Shown here: positions 9,634 to 17,502 of the stretch, piece after piece | Numbering within the stretch: position 1 is the stretch's first letter | Layout of the letters: every line of letters begins with the position of its first letter | NCBI GenBank assembly: GCA_930633495.1 | Contig: CAKNFJ010000001.1 | Coordinates: 434,001 to 498,000, forward strand | DNA: 64,000 bases | From: Hyphomicrobiales bacterium | GTDB lineage: Bacteria; Pseudomonadota; Alphaproteobacteria; Rhizobiales; Beijerinckiaceae | Direction: 5' to 3' | Made by a program: the position numbers and the translations under genes | The notes under the pieces: generated by a model | Databases searched by the model: none | What the model saw: the letters and a program-made list of their open reading frames with translations, nothing else | What the model was told of the DNA's origin: nothing

Positions 9634-9864
9634 TCAAACTCCCGCCGGGCCGCATCCGACCGGATCCGCCACCACGACACGCCGCGCCTTGCGCGCCTGC
9701 TCCGCACGCAGCGCCTGATCGACATGACGGCGATACTCTGCCCAGGAGCCGATCCTGCTGCCGCAATTGGCGCAGGAAACCACGCTCGCTTCGGTCAGCG
9801 CGCGGGGGATCGACACGCCCGGGGAACCGCAATCCTCGCAGTGAAACCAGTCCTGTCTCAACAC
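9634..9864 (-). CDS. Small zinc-ribbon protein of unknown function
   Basis: A 76-residue protein if started at the GTG at 9864, which has GAGG six bases upstream. Two CxxC pairs (CEDC and CANC, about 20 residues apart) predict one zinc ribbon, followed by a basic helix rich in Arg, Ala and Gln. A longer reading from 9987 adds about 41 residues of poor quality. It is convergent with the O-antigen-ligase-like gene. I do not recognise a named family. Confidence 0.55.
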   Translation of the reverse strand: MLRQDWFHCEDCGSPGVSIPRALTEASVVSCANCGSRIGSWAEYRRHVDQALRAEQARKARRVVVADPVGCGPAGV

Positions 9865-10477
9865 GACCTCGTCATTCGTTCGTGACGCATCGGCATCACG
9901 CCATTCGCGACCGCATAAGGAGGAATGGCGGATGACTGATTGCTGAACGAGGGCCGGCTTGGCAAGCGGGCGCGAAATCCCCGCCATCCTTCCGTCCGGT
10001 ATCGGTTAATTGCTTCGTCACGGACCGAAACGGCCAGTGCGCCCTCGTTCCAGATTTTGAGCTAATCGACCAGGCGCAACGGAGCCCTGCCATCCGTCAG
10101 GGCCTTTGGGCTCTCGAAAAGAACGCCGCTCGAAAACACCAACCGCAACTGCGGACGTGCCGCCTCCCGGCAGGAAGATCCATGCTTCAGCCCGGCGGTA
10201 GCACGCCGAATCTGAGCGCGTCGCAGGATCAGCGACATCTGACGCTTGTATTTCATGGAATATGCCCCGCGCCGCGCCGGCATCATTGGAGCGTGGCGAC
10301 GCGATCCGCACCCCCCATATGGGGGAGATCCCGATTTTTCGGATCACGGAATCGGGAGCGACGCGGGAGGTTGCGGAAGGGCTTCGCGGCCGGATGGCGG
10401 CCGGATGTCGGATAGCACTGGAGATCGACGCGAAGCGCATTGCATCTGCGGCGGCCCGCCACTATAAGCCGATCCGT
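9865..10477. other. Gene-poor region upstream of tRNA-Pro
   Basis: About 610 bp without a convincing gene. A leftward frame at 10062-10286 (from an internal ATG, MKYKRQMSLILRRAQIRRAT) has a stretch LRLVFSSGVLFESPKAL that could be a decayed small gene. A rightward frame starting near 10322 (MGEIPIFRITESG) runs into the tRNA and is probably spurious. A perfect C5-ATAT-G5 palindrome lies at 10312-10325. Confidence 0.4.
10312..10325. promoter_or_regulatory. Perfect 14-bp palindrome CCCCCATATGGGGG
   Basis: C5-ATAT-G5, perfectly symmetric, in the gene-poor stretch before tRNA-Pro. G-tract palindromes of this type are known as operators of the CsoR/RcnR/FrmR metal- and formaldehyde-responsive repressors, but no such repressor is encoded nearby. 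The assignment as an operator is therefore only a possibility. Confidence 0.25.
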
Positions 10478-10555
10478 CGGAGCGTAGCGCAGCCCGGTTA
10501 GCGCACTTGTCTGGGGGACAAGGGGTCGGAGGTTCGAATCCTCTCGCTCCGACCA
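10478..10555 (+). tRNA. tRNA-Pro (anticodon GGG)
   Basis: A full cloverleaf can be drawn by hand. The acceptor stem is CGGAGCG/CGCTCCG with discriminator A and an encoded CCA at 10553-10555. The D arm is GCGC/GCGC, the anticodon stem CTTGT/ACAAG with loop CTGGGGG (anticodon GGG), and the T arm carries the TTCGAAT loop. It decodes CCC, and CCU by wobble. The phage-type gene block begins just downstream, so the 3' end of this tRNA is the likely integration site. Confidence 0.95.
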
Positions 10556-10625
10556 TAAATCCTCACAAAATCAATCACTTACCCGCCACCCGTTTTCTGG
10601 CGTCGAAGAACATATCGGCACCAAA

Positions 10626-10673
10626 CGGGACAGAATCGGCGGGTACGGGACAAATAGTCCCGACAAAGTCCCG
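10626..10673. repeat. Cluster of CGGGAC/GTCCCG repeats next to tRNA-Pro
   Basis: CGGGAC occurs at 10626 and 10646, 20 bp apart. Its inverse GTCCCG occurs at 10657 and 10668, 11 bp apart, within the direct repeat GTCCCGACA. CGGGAC at 10646 and GTCCCG at 10657 form a small hairpin. The position between the tRNA and the first phage gene would suit integrase or excisionase arm sites, or an operator. That function is inferred from position only. Confidence 0.4.
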
Positions 10674-10744
10674 ACAGATGTTCTCCTGACGTTCTCGCGC
10701 CTGCCGGTGCGACACGCTGCCACCTCCTTCGCAGGGAGGCGGTG

Positions 10745-10981
10745 ATGTCGGACAAGGTCAACGACGGCGGGCCGGCTTTCCCGGTCGTCGACCAGGGAAT
10801 GCACGGCACCTACGGGATCAGTCAGCGCGACTATTTCGCTGCGCAGGCGATGATCGGCCTTTTGCATCCCGGCTGGGAGGCGAACGCCGGCAACCAGCCC
10901 GAGCTTGTCGCGCGCCATGCCTACGCTCTTGCCGACGCGATGCTCAAGGCGCGCTCCAACCCGGAGCAGGCCCATGGGTGA
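10745..10981 (+). CDS. Phage-type hypothetical protein (NDGGPAFP motif)
   Basis: A 78-residue protein with the opening VNDGGPAFPV and the later ISQRDYFAAQAMIGLL, a pattern that recurs in small proteins of many phages and prophages of unknown function. A strong GGGAGG precedes the ATG by about 8 bases; a GTG at 10742 is adjacent. It is the first gene of the block. Its last eight bases, ATGGGTGA, overlap the start of the next gene. Nothing suggests a membrane segment or signal. Confidence 0.75.
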   Translation: MSDKVNDGGPAFPVVDQGMHGTYGISQRDYFAAQAMIGLLHPGWEANAGNQPELVARHAYALADAMLKARSNPEQAHG

Positions 10982-11621
10982 AGCTGTGGGGCTGAGGGTG
11001 CTTGTCGCCTGCGAGTTCAGCGGAACGGTGCGTCGCGCCTTCGCTGCCCGCGGTCACGATGCGTGGTCGTGCGATCTCCTGCCGGCCGAGGACCGGAGCA
11101 ACCGGCATATCGTCGGCGATGCCCGTGACCTGCTGAATGACGGCTGGGATCTGCTGGTGGCGCACCCGCCGTGCACGCGGCTCTGCAATTCCGGCGTCCG
11201 CTGGCTGACGAAGGCGCCGCCGGGCCGGACACTGGACGAGATGCATGCCGAACTTCGCGAAGGCGCGGCGCTGTTCTCTGCCTTCTGGAACGCCCCGATC
11301 GAGCGGATCGCGGTCGAGAACCCGGTGATGCACCGGCACGCAAAGGCGCTGATCAGCAACTACCGGCCGCCGGCCCAGAGTGTGCAGCCTTGGCAGTTCG
11401 GCCATGGCGAGGTGAAGCGGACCTGCTTCTGGCTCAGGAACCTGCCGCCTCTCAAGCCGACGAACATCGTCGAGGGGCGCGAAGCCCGGGTTCACCGTCA
11501 ATCCCCCGGGCCTGATCGCTGGCGGGAGCGCTCCAGGTTCTTCACCGGCATAGCTGAGGCCATGGCCGATCAGTGGGGCTCGCTCGACTCCGCCACCGAT
11601 CTTTTCGGGAGGGCAGCATGA
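10974..11621 (+). CDS. DNA cytosine methyltransferase-like phage protein
   Basis: A 215-residue protein starting at an ATG that overlaps the previous stop. LRVLVACEFSGTVRRAF resembles the SAM-binding motif I of C5-cytosine methylases, and LLVAHPPCTRLCNSG resembles the catalytic PC motif. IAVENPVMHRHAK could correspond to the ENV-type motif. It is shorter than cellular Dcm enzymes, and no partner endonuclease lies nearby. Likely role: phage DNA modification or host-restriction avoidance. An inactive relative or a different PPC enzyme is possible. Its stop overlaps the next start as ATGA. Confidence 0.6.
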   Translation: MGEAVGLRVLVACEFSGTVRRAFAARGHDAWSCDLLPAEDRSNRHIVGDARDLLNDGWDLLVAHPPCTRLCNSGVRWLTKAPPGRTLDEMHAELREGAALFSAFWNAPIERIAVENPVMHRHAKALISNYRPPAQSVQPWQFGHGEVKRTCFWLRNLPPLKPTNIVEGREARVHRQSPGPDRWRERSRFFTGIAEAMADQWGSLDSATDLFGRAA

Positions 11622-11857
11622 CCTCTCCTTCAGATCGCTCCGTTGTTGATGAGCTGCGGTGCGTAGTCTGCGGCGGCCTGCTGACGTGGGAGCACGACCA
11701 CAAGCCCGATCTCAGCGGGCTTGATGATGGTCCATATCTGCACGGTCATGAGCCCCGCAGAAAGCCGGCGCCCAAAGCCGCTGACGAGATCCGCGACATC
11801 CGAGCCCGAGCATGGGCGACACGCCGTCAGAAGTACGGCCAGCACGGACACCGATAG
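11618..11857 (+). CDS. Phage-type hypothetical protein with CxxC motif
   Basis: A 79-residue protein whose ATG overlaps the preceding TGA (ATGA) and has GGGAGGG upstream. One CVVCGG pair followed by WEHDHKPD could hold a metal with the His and Asp residues. The C-terminus is basic (RARAWATRRQKYGQHGHR). The family and function are not recognised. Confidence 0.65.
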   Translation: MTSPSDRSVVDELRCVVCGGLLTWEHDHKPDLSGLDDGPYLHGHEPRRKPAPKAADEIRDIRARAWATRRQKYGQHGHR

Positions 11858-11859
11858 CC

Positions 11860-12342
11860 ATGAACCATGACGAAATGGTCGAGAAGCTGCGGCGCATAAA
11901 CCGCACCTACGATCTGGCTCGGGGCATTCACTTCGAGATTGCCCGCGCAGCCGACCTCATAGAGGCGCAGGCGCGTGAGGGGGCGGGGGCTGTCGAAGCT
12001 CTGGCTGAATGCGAGGATTATTTCGACAACCGAGCCGACGCCGATTGCGATCAGGACGGGTTCATTCCGAACAAGGAAATGCTCCTACTGTCTGTAGTCC
12101 GCCGCGCTCGTTCGGCTCTGGAGAGCGGCCCTGCCGGTCTCGCGGATGCCCCCTCAGAAATCGCGACTCTCAGGAAGGAGCGCGACGAAGCGAGAGAGGC
12201 GCTGCGGGAGTGTCAGAGCGCGCTCGCCATGATGGTCTCCCCCGGATCGATTCAAACGACGAGCACCGTTCAAGCCTATGCGGCTGCCATGGCGGCAGAA
12301 GTCCGGGCCCGCTCCGTCCTCTCTCCGGGCGAGGAGGGCTGA
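11860..12342 (+). CDS. Phage-type hypothetical protein with coiled coil
   Basis: A 160-residue protein starting two bases after the previous stop. A charged, helical sequence runs throughout; IATLRKERDEAREALRECQSAL predicts a coiled coil near residues 103-125. The middle contains an acidic EDYFDNRADADCDQDGF stretch. No catalytic motif is visible. It belongs to the same rightward transcript as its neighbours. Confidence 0.65.
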   Translation: MNHDEMVEKLRRINRTYDLARGIHFEIARAADLIEAQAREGAGAVEALAECEDYFDNRADADCDQDGFIPNKEMLLLSVVRRARSALESGPAGLADAPSEIATLRKERDEAREALRECQSALAMMVSPGSIQTTSTVQAYAAAMAAEVRARSVLSPGEEG

Positions 12343-12343
12343 G

Positions 12344-12580
12344 ATGGGCATGTGCTCGTACTGTCTTCGGCGAGAGCAATATGAGTGCTTTGGTTGGGCG
12401 GAGGCGCGCGTCTGCGGCATCAGCGGGCCGAACGATCCCGTCAGGCTTCAACGCAAAGCTGATCTCGATAAGGCCCGAGCATTCGCGTTGCGCCTTGAAG
12501 CCGATGAGCTTGAACGATCAACAGCCGAAAAGGTGGCGAGCCTTCGCGCCGAGGCCAACAGACTGGAGCCCCGCATATGA
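12344..12580 (+). CDS. Phage-type small Cys-containing protein
   Basis: A 78-residue protein beginning MGMCSYCLRREQYEC, with a CxxC pair plus two later cysteines (ECFGW, RVCGI) that could form a small zinc site. A helical C-terminal half rich in Arg, Glu and Leu follows. The ATG lies one base after the previous stop, and the last bases overlap the next start (ATGA). No named family recognised. Confidence 0.6.
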   Translation: MGMCSYCLRREQYECFGWAEARVCGISGPNDPVRLQRKADLDKARAFALRLEADELERSTAEKVASLRAEANRLEPRI

Positions 12581-13359
12581 CTCTCTCCCCCGAGGCGCGC
12601 GAAGAGGTTGCGCCGATCACGCGCGAGATGATTGAAGCGGGCCGGAAGGCGATAGCCGATGAACGCGCACGTGTGGGGATGCAGTACCCTGACACGCTGG
12701 CTGTGCTGGTTTACCGCGCCATGCTCTCCGCCTCCCCTGCGCCGACTGCGAGCGGGGGACTGGAGGCTGACAGGAGACCGAACCTCGGCGCGATGAATGG
12801 CGGCTTAGAGCCTTCGATCCGGTCCATTCTGAAGGCTTACTATGGCGCGCACTTCTCGACTACCGAAGCCAAGCGGCTGACAGATGCCTATCTCGCCGCG
12901 CTCGCAGCCCCTGCCACGCCTGCCGGGGCGGGCGGGACGAACTGGCTCACGCATGCGCAAGAAGGTCCGCATCATCTTTCGGGCGGTGCGACCGAAGAGG
13001 ACTACAGGAATGCTAGGTTTGCCGGCGCAGCGTTGGGTAGCATGGTTGTAGGTTCAGGCCCCCACCCCGCCCCCGATACCGGGGCGAGCGTGGTGAAGGT
13101 CAAGGCGCTGGAGTGGTTCGACTCGGCTGACCGGCTATCCAGCTCCCTCTACTACTCGGTAGCGAAAACGCCGATCGGTGATTGCTGGGCATCGCGAACA
13201 GCTTCGGGGGAATGGGACGCGGCAGTTGGCGGAACGAAGTTGCGTGACGGCAAAGGCTCTGTCGCTCTCTATTCGACCCTCGACGAAGCCAAAGCCGCCG
13301 CCGAAGCCGACTACGAAACCCGCATCCGCTCAGCGCTGGAGGGCCGCGCCGATGGGTGA
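12577..13359 (+). CDS. Phage-type hypothetical protein
   Basis: A 260-residue protein. The N-terminal third is helical (ITREMIEAGRKAIADE). A low-complexity Ala/Pro/Gly linker follows (about 110-170). The C-terminal part, from VKALEWFDS to STLDEAKAAAEADYETRIRSAL, is a module common in phage and prophage hypothetical proteins. The segment layout suggests a mosaic of two phage modules. Start ATGA overlaps the previous stop; end ATGGGTGA overlaps the next start. Confidence 0.65.
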   Translation: MTLSPEAREEVAPITREMIEAGRKAIADERARVGMQYPDTLAVLVYRAMLSASPAPTASGGLEADRRPNLGAMNGGLEPSIRSILKAYYGAHFSTTEAKRLTDAYLAALAAPATPAGAGGTNWLTHAQEGPHHLSGGATEEDYRNARFAGAALGSMVVGSGPHPAPDTGASVVKVKALEWFDSADRLSSSLYYSVAKTPIGDCWASRTASGEWDAAVGGTKLRDGKGSVALYSTLDEAKAAAEADYETRIRSALEGRADG

Positions 13360-13693
13360 GCTGACGAAGGCGCAGAAGGCGCCCAAGCTCGATAAGGTGA
13401 CGAAGGCCGTAGCCGGCGCGTGGTTCGGAATGATGCGACCGAACGGGGAGAGCCATCTACGCTTCGGCCTTCAGCAAGGCCGCCCCACGGTCGAAGTGGA
13501 GCGCGCTCTGAACATCCTCGAAGCGCACGGCATGGTCAGCCGGACGCCGGATGAGTACGGCGGCGTCACCTACAAGCCGCTGGTGGACATGGGCGCCTAT
13601 CGAGCGTCCGCTAACATGCGCTTGAAGTTGACAGAGCCGTTGCGGCCTCAGTCCCGCGCCGCGCTCTCCCCGGCCGGCGAGAAGGGGCTGTAG
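13352..13693 (+). CDS. Phage-type hypothetical protein, possible winged-helix
   Basis: A 113-residue protein beginning MGELTKAQKAPKLDKVTKAV. The segment VEVERALNILEAHGMVSRTPDEYGG has the look of a small winged-helix or replication-associated fold (helix, then a wing-like turn), so DNA binding is possible. The ATG sits within the ATGGGTGA overlap with the upstream gene. Nothing else identifies it. Confidence 0.6.
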   Translation: MGELTKAQKAPKLDKVTKAVAGAWFGMMRPNGESHLRFGLQQGRPTVEVERALNILEAHGMVSRTPDEYGGVTYKPLVDMGAYRASANMRLKLTEPLRPQSRAALSPAGEKGL

Positions 13694-13696
13694 GAG

Positions 13697-14017
13697 ATGA
13701 GCTTGTCTTGGCTCGGAATACCGGCTTGGAATTACGCTCGGCTCAATGGCGAGCGGTCAAACCATCTCCCCACGCCAAGGGTGCGAGACTGGCACACGCA
13801 GCGGAGCAATGCCGAGCCGCGTTGCTCGGCTGACCAGTGGCGCCAGCGTAACCGCAGCCAGGTCCTCTACATCAGCGAAATGTCGGACCGCCATCTCGGG
13901 CATTGCATCCGATTTGCGAGCACTAAGGAACAGCATCGATCAAGGCTCGATGCTTTGCTGGCAGAGCGAGCCGACCGAGCCCACCCCCGCCACGAGGAGG
14001 ACCAGCGCCATGGGTGA
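13697..14017 (+). CDS. Phage-type hypothetical protein
   Basis: A 106-residue protein. The C-terminal half from ISEMSDRHLGHCIRFASTKEQHRSRLDALLAER resembles small phage proteins containing a DRHL-x-xx-IR-type helix. The N-terminal half (WNYARLNGERSNHLPTPRV) is not recognised. It ends in the same ATGGGTGA overlap used by several neighbours. Function unknown. Confidence 0.55.
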   Translation: MSLSWLGIPAWNYARLNGERSNHLPTPRVRDWHTQRSNAEPRCSADQWRQRNRSQVLYISEMSDRHLGHCIRFASTKEQHRSRLDALLAERADRAHPRHEEDQRHG

Positions 14018-14204
14018 GAAGAAGATGACGGTGCATGAACCGGACTGGCGCGAAGTGGTCAAGCGGCGGTTCGGATCGCGTCACGAGAAGCCCTGCGCGC
14101 GTCCGAATGTCCTGACGTGCGCCCTGTCGCAATGCCAAATCGCGAACCGATGCAAGCACAATCCCGCCGGCCGCGCAGCCCTGAAGGAGGCCAGCAATGG
14201 GTGA
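14010..14204 (+). CDS. Phage-type small Cys-rich protein
   Basis: A 64-residue protein starting MGEKKMTVHEPDWREVV. Four cysteines (CARPNVLTCALSQC and NRCKH) with a following His suggest a compact zinc site. The start lies inside an ATGGGTGA overlap with the upstream gene, and the end forms another with the next. No named family. Confidence 0.6.
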   Translation: MGEKKMTVHEPDWREVVKRRFGSRHEKPCARPNVLTCALSQCQIANRCKHNPAGRAALKEASNG

Positions 14205-14418
14205 GAGGCTGACTGCGCGCCAGAGGGGCGAACTGTATTCGCTCATTCAACGGCCGGGGCTTTGGACCGGATGCGGGCCGGGGCGCCGTGATGCCGACCT
14301 TGAGTTCTATCTCGCGAAAGGTCTCGTCCGCTGGCTTGGCGAAGACAAGGGCTACGAGATCACACCAGCCGGCCGGCGTGCGGTCTTGGGGCGAGGAGCC
14401 AGCAATGACGCTCGATGA
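14197..14418 (+). CDS. Phage-type hypothetical protein, winged-helix-like
   Basis: A 73-residue protein starting MGERLTARQRGELYSLI. Residues 37-63 (LEFYLAKGLVRWLGEDKGYEITPAGRRAVL) look like the recognition helix, wing and final helix of a small winged-helix domain (the ITPAGRxAL ending is common in such folds). It may bind DNA or be a structural early protein. It overlaps both neighbours. Confidence 0.55.
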   Translation: MGERLTARQRGELYSLIQRPGLWTGCGPGRRDADLEFYLAKGLVRWLGEDKGYEITPAGRRAVLGRGASNDAR

Positions 14419-14743
14419 GAAAGCGTTGGAGGCGGCAACCGACGCGGTGTGCTTATCCGACCAGCTTTCGCCGAAGGCTATTGCAGCCAGCGGCGAGCGC
14501 GACGCGATCCTGCGGCATGCCCGCAAGCACGCAACAGCCGCCATCACAGCCTACCTGCAAGCGCTTGGCGCTGAGGGGTGGCACGGGCCGTTCGGCTATC
14601 TGGTTTTCCCCCGAGGTCTCGATGAAAGCCACTGGTGGTATTCAGACGACCCGGTAAGTGACGACGGCGCCCTATGCCTGCCGGTGTTCACGAAAGAGGA
14701 TCCGTTCGAGCGCGCCATGCTCGCTGCGGCGGGAGAGCGGTGA
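14405..14743 (+). CDS. Phage-type hypothetical protein
   Basis: A 112-residue protein. The opening MTLDEKALEAATDAVC and the later HARKHATAAITAYLQAL match the pattern of small helical proteins repeated in many prophages. The C-terminal half carries a Trp/Asp-rich stretch (DESHWWYSDDP). The ATG overlaps the upstream gene by 14 bases, and the stop TGATG overlaps the next start. Confidence 0.6.
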   Translation: MTLDEKALEAATDAVCLSDQLSPKAIAASGERDAILRHARKHATAAITAYLQALGAEGWHGPFGYLVFPRGLDESHWWYSDDPVSDDGALCLPVFTKEDPFERAMLAAAGER

Positions 14744-14988
14744 TGATCCGCTTCCACCTTGGGCGCACTGAACTTCCGGGGTGCCTCCGCTTCAATTCGG
14801 GGCGAAGCTACTTCACTCTCGGCAACAAGCGGCACGCAACCACTCATTTCGTCATCAATCCGCTTCGCCACGTCGTCGGTGTTTCATGGAAGGCAAAATG
14901 GTTCTTCGGGGTCATGACCTTTGAAGGACAGACTTACGAACGGCCCGTATCGGTCGAAGACGCCAAGCTGGACGCCGCCCATGACTAG
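14743..14988 (+). CDS. Phage-type hypothetical protein
   Basis: An 81-residue, mostly beta-strand-rich protein (MIRFHLGRTELPGCLRF, HFVINPLRHVVGVSWKAKW). It starts in the stop of the previous gene (TGATG) and overlaps the truncated gene that follows by eight bases. No motif or homologous family recognised. Confidence 0.5.
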   Translation: MIRFHLGRTELPGCLRFNSGRSYFTLGNKRHATTHFVINPLRHVVGVSWKAKWFFGVMTFEGQTYERPVSVEDAKLDAAHD

Positions 14989-15088
14989 CCCCGCCCCAGC
15001 CGCGATGCCGAGCCGTGAGCAGATCGAGGCTGAAGCCGCCCTCGCCGAACTCAGGAAGCAGATGCTGTTGATTTCCGCCGAGAAGTGA
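14981..15088 (+). pseudogene. Phage-type gene truncated by IS21 insertion
   Basis: An ATG at 14981 opens a helical protein (MTSPAPAAMPSREQIEAEAA then LAELRKQM). From base 15066 the reading frame runs into the IS21 left end and stops at 15088 after six IS-derived codons (LLISAEK overlaps the junction). About 28 native codons remain. The missing 3' part is not present on the right side of the IS, so the insertion was followed by loss of the downstream DNA, or the event was not a simple insertion. Confidence 0.7.
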
Positions 15089-15115
15089 CCCGGGGTTTCC
15101 ACTGAGAAGTGACCC
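15066..15115 (+). repeat. IS21 left terminal inverted repeat with tandem subrepeats
   Basis: Two 20-bp subrepeats ending GAGAAGTGACCC lie at 15072-15091 and 15096-15115. They mirror GGGTCAATTCTCGA at the right end, differing by one base in the shared core (AAGTGACCC against AATTGACCC). Multiple terminal repeats that bind the IstA transposase are a feature of IS21-type elements. Confidence 0.85.
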
Positions 15116-15135
15116 GCCCAGATGGTGTTTGTGGT

Positions 15136-15930
15136 TCAGGTTGCGGTCAAGTTTTTGGCTTTCTCCCTGGCTGGCTTGTCGGGTTTCGCGGAGCTGTTCT
15201 TGAAGCGGAAGCTGTCGTTTCCGGTTTCGATGATGTGGCAGTGGTGCGTGAGCCGATCGAGCAAGGCGGTGGTCATCTTGGCATCGCCGAAGACGGTGGC
15301 CCATTCGGAGAAGCTGAGATTGGTGGTGATGACGACGCTGGTGCGCTCGTAGAGCTTGCTCAGCAAGTGGAAGAGCAAGGCACCACCCGACGCGCTGAAG
15401 GGCAGGTATCCGAGCTCATCGAGGATGACGAGATCGGCGTAAGCGAGCCCGGCGGCCATCTGTCCAGCCTTGCCCTGGGCCTTTTCCTGCTCGAGGGCAT
15501 TGACGAGTTCGACCGTGGAGAAGAAGCGGACCCGCTTGTGATGGTGCTCGATGGCCTGGACGCCGAGAGCCGTGGCGACGTGGGTCTTGCCGGTGCCCGG
15601 CCCTCCCACCAGGACGACGTTGTCGGCGTCCTGGAGGAACTCGCAACAATGCAGTTGGCGAACGAGCGCCTCGTTGATCTCACTGCTGGCGAAGTCGAAG
15701 CCGTTGAGGTCGCGATAGGCCGGGAAGCGCGCGGCCTTGAGTTGGTAGGCCGTTGATCGGACCTCTCTTTCGGCCATCTCCGCCTTCAGGAGTTGCGAGA
15801 GGATCGGCACGGCGGCCTCGAAGGCCGGCGATCCCTGCTCCGTCAGTTCGCCGACGGCCTGGGCCATGCCGTGCATCTTGAGGCTACGCAGCATGATGGC
15901 GATGGCGCCGCTCGCAGGGTTATGACGCAT
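15136..15930 (-). CDS. istB: IS21-family helper ATPase IstB
   Basis: A 264-residue AAA+ ATPase related to DnaC that assists the transposase in target capture. The helical N-terminal region is followed by Walker [10 protein letters not shown] and Walker [13 protein letters not shown]; the sensor region reads [13 protein letters not shown]. The ATG at 15930 lies inside the last codons of istA in another frame, the usual translational coupling. A longer in-frame start at 15975 would overlap istA more and is not needed. The gene appears intact. Confidence 0.92.
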   Translation of the reverse strand: MRHNPASGAIAIMLRSLKMHGMAQAVGELTEQGSPAFEAAVPILSQLLKAEMAEREVRSTAYQLKAARFPAYRDLNGFDFASSEINEALVRQLHCCEFLQDADNVVLVGGPGTGKTHVATALGVQAIEHHHKRVRFFSTVELVNALEQEKAQGKAGQMAAGLAYADLVILDELGYLPFSASGGALLFHLLSKLYERTSVVITTNLSFSEWATVFGDAKMTTALLDRLTHHCHIIETGNDSFRFKNSSAKPDKPAREKAKNLTAT

Positions 15931-17449
15931 GGCGCACGTCCTCGGCTTGGCGCAGGGCGTCATAGCGTTCGACATTGGCGCGCGGCTCGGTGGTCAACGC
16001 AAGGACCGAAGGGGTGTCGACCGTCGGCGTGGTCAACGGCGTGCCGTCGACCAGCCGGTGAAGGAGGTTGATGATGTGGGTCTTGGTCGGCACGCCGGCC
16101 TTCAGGGCCAGTTCGACCGCCGTCAGCACGATGTGTTCGTCATGCTGCAGGACCAGAGCCAGGATCTCGACCACCTCCCGCTCGCCACCCGGGCTCTTGA
16201 GCAGATGCTGCTGCAGGGATCGGAAGGCTGGCGGCATCTCGGCAAAGGGAGCACCGTTACGCAGAGCCCCGGGTTTGCGCTGGAGGACCGCCAGATAATG
16301 TCGCCAGTCGTAGACTGTCCGGCTGAGACGATCATGCGAGCGGGTGAAGACCCGGCGATGTTCGCAGATCACCTGTCCCTCAGCGACAATGAGGATGCGA
16401 TCGGGATAGACGCGCAAGCTGACCGGGCGGTTCGCGAAGGACGCCGGCACGCTGTAACGATTGCGTTCCAGATGGACCAGGCAGGTTGGGGAGACGCGCT
16501 TGGCGTACTCGACGAAGCCATCGAAGGGGCGCGGCATCGCCATCAGGTGCCGGATCTCTTCAGTCCAGACATCGGCAACCGTTCCAGGTTGGGTGCCGTG
16601 CGCGGTCTGCGACCATAACTCCCGACACCGGGTCTCCAGCCAGTCGTTCAGTGCCTCCAGCGACGGGAAGTTCGGCAGAGGCTGCCAGAGTCGATGCCTG
16701 GCATCCTGGACGTTCTTCTCGATCTGCCCCTTCTCCCAGCCTGATGCCGGATTGCAGAACTCGGCTTCGAACAGGAAGTGGCTGACCATGGCCGAGAAGC
16801 GGATATTGACCTGGCGGTCCTTGCCGCGGCCGACCTTGTCTACGGCCGTTTTCATATTGTCGTAAATGCCCCGCCGCGGCACGCCGCCCAGCGCCCGGAA
16901 GGCGTGGTTATGGGCGTCGAACAGCATCTCATGGGTCTGCAGCGGGTAGGCTCGCAGTGTGAAGGCGCGGCTGTAGGACAGCTTCACATGCGCCACCTGC
17001 AGCTTGGTGCGCTCGCCAGCGATGATCGCCCAGTCCTCCGACCAGTCGAACTGGAACGCTTCACCCGGCACAAAGGCCAGGGGGACGAAGGTGCCACGGC
17101 CGCTGGTCTGCTGCTCGCGCAGGCGGGCTGCCTTCCAGTCCCGGGCAAAGGCCGCGACCCGATTGTAGGAGCCCTCATAACCGAGCAAAATCAGATCGGC
17201 ATGCAACTGGCGGACCGTGCGCTTGTGCTTGCGCGACTTGCCGCCTTCGATCCGAAGCATCGCCGAGAGCTTGTCGGCATAGGGATCGAGTTTGCTCGGC
17301 CGGTCGGGAACATGAAACCGGGGCTCGACGCTATCCGCACGCAGATACTTGCGAACCGTATTCCGCGAGAGCCCCGTGCGCCGGGAAATCTCCCGGATCG
17401 AAAGATGATTCCGCCCATGCCAGCGGCGGATGACACTCAATAACTCCAT
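15920..17449 (-). CDS. istA: IS21-family transposase IstA
   Basis: About 509 residues from the ATG at 17449 ([13 protein letters not shown]), preceded by GGAG at a suitable distance; an upstream start at 17509 would enter the terminal repeat. The N-terminal HTH is [21 protein letters not shown]. The rve-type catalytic core has D in FQFDWSED, D in [11 protein letters not shown] and E in [12 protein letters not shown], with the C-terminal Mu-like beta domain following. All three acidic residues are present, so the element is probably active. Confidence 0.93.
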   Translation of the reverse strand: MELLSVIRRWHGRNHLSIREISRRTGLSRNTVRKYLRADSVEPRFHVPDRPSKLDPYADKLSAMLRIEGGKSRKHKRTVRQLHADLILLGYEGSYNRVAAFARDWKAARLREQQTSGRGTFVPLAFVPGEAFQFDWSEDWAIIAGERTKLQVAHVKLSYSRAFTLRAYPLQTHEMLFDAHNHAFRALGGVPRRGIYDNMKTAVDKVGRGKDRQVNIRFSAMVSHFLFEAEFCNPASGWEKGQIEKNVQDARHRLWQPLPNFPSLEALNDWLETRCRELWSQTAHGTQPGTVADVWTEEIRHLMAMPRPFDGFVEYAKRVSPTCLVHLERNRYSVPASFANRPVSLRVYPDRILIVAEGQVICEHRRVFTRSHDRLSRTVYDWRHYLAVLQRKPGALRNGAPFAEMPPAFRSLQQHLLKSPGGEREVVEILALVLQHDEHIVLTAVELALKAGVPTKTHIINLLHRLVDGTPLTTPTVDTPSVLALTTEPRANVERYDALRQAEDVRHAS

Positions 17450-17502
17450 GTCGATCACTCCGAGGTCCCCCGCATAGCCCGCGTGAGACGTGGTCAAAAC
17501 AT

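Larger units (their letters stand above)
10556..15065 (+). mobile_element. Prophage or integrated-element remnant (small early-type genes)
   Basis: Immediately after tRNA-Pro comes a run of about 13 small, tightly packed, mostly overlapping rightward genes of the kind found in the early or accessory regions of tailed phages. No integrase, repressor, terminase, capsid or tail gene is visible. Codon use is less GC-biased than in the flanking core genes. The run ends inside a gene cut by the IS21 element at 15066. No copy of the tRNA 3' end was found to the right of the IS, so the right part of the element appears to be lost. Confidence 0.7.

Noticed and set aside
10018..10440. Minus-strand frame of about 140 codons before tRNA-Pro
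   Set aside because: No convincing motif or ribosome site; it reads like a chance frame.
10556..15065. CRISPR array or complete prophage
   Set aside because: There are no regular direct repeats, integrase, repressor, terminase or structural genes; only the small early-type genes remain.
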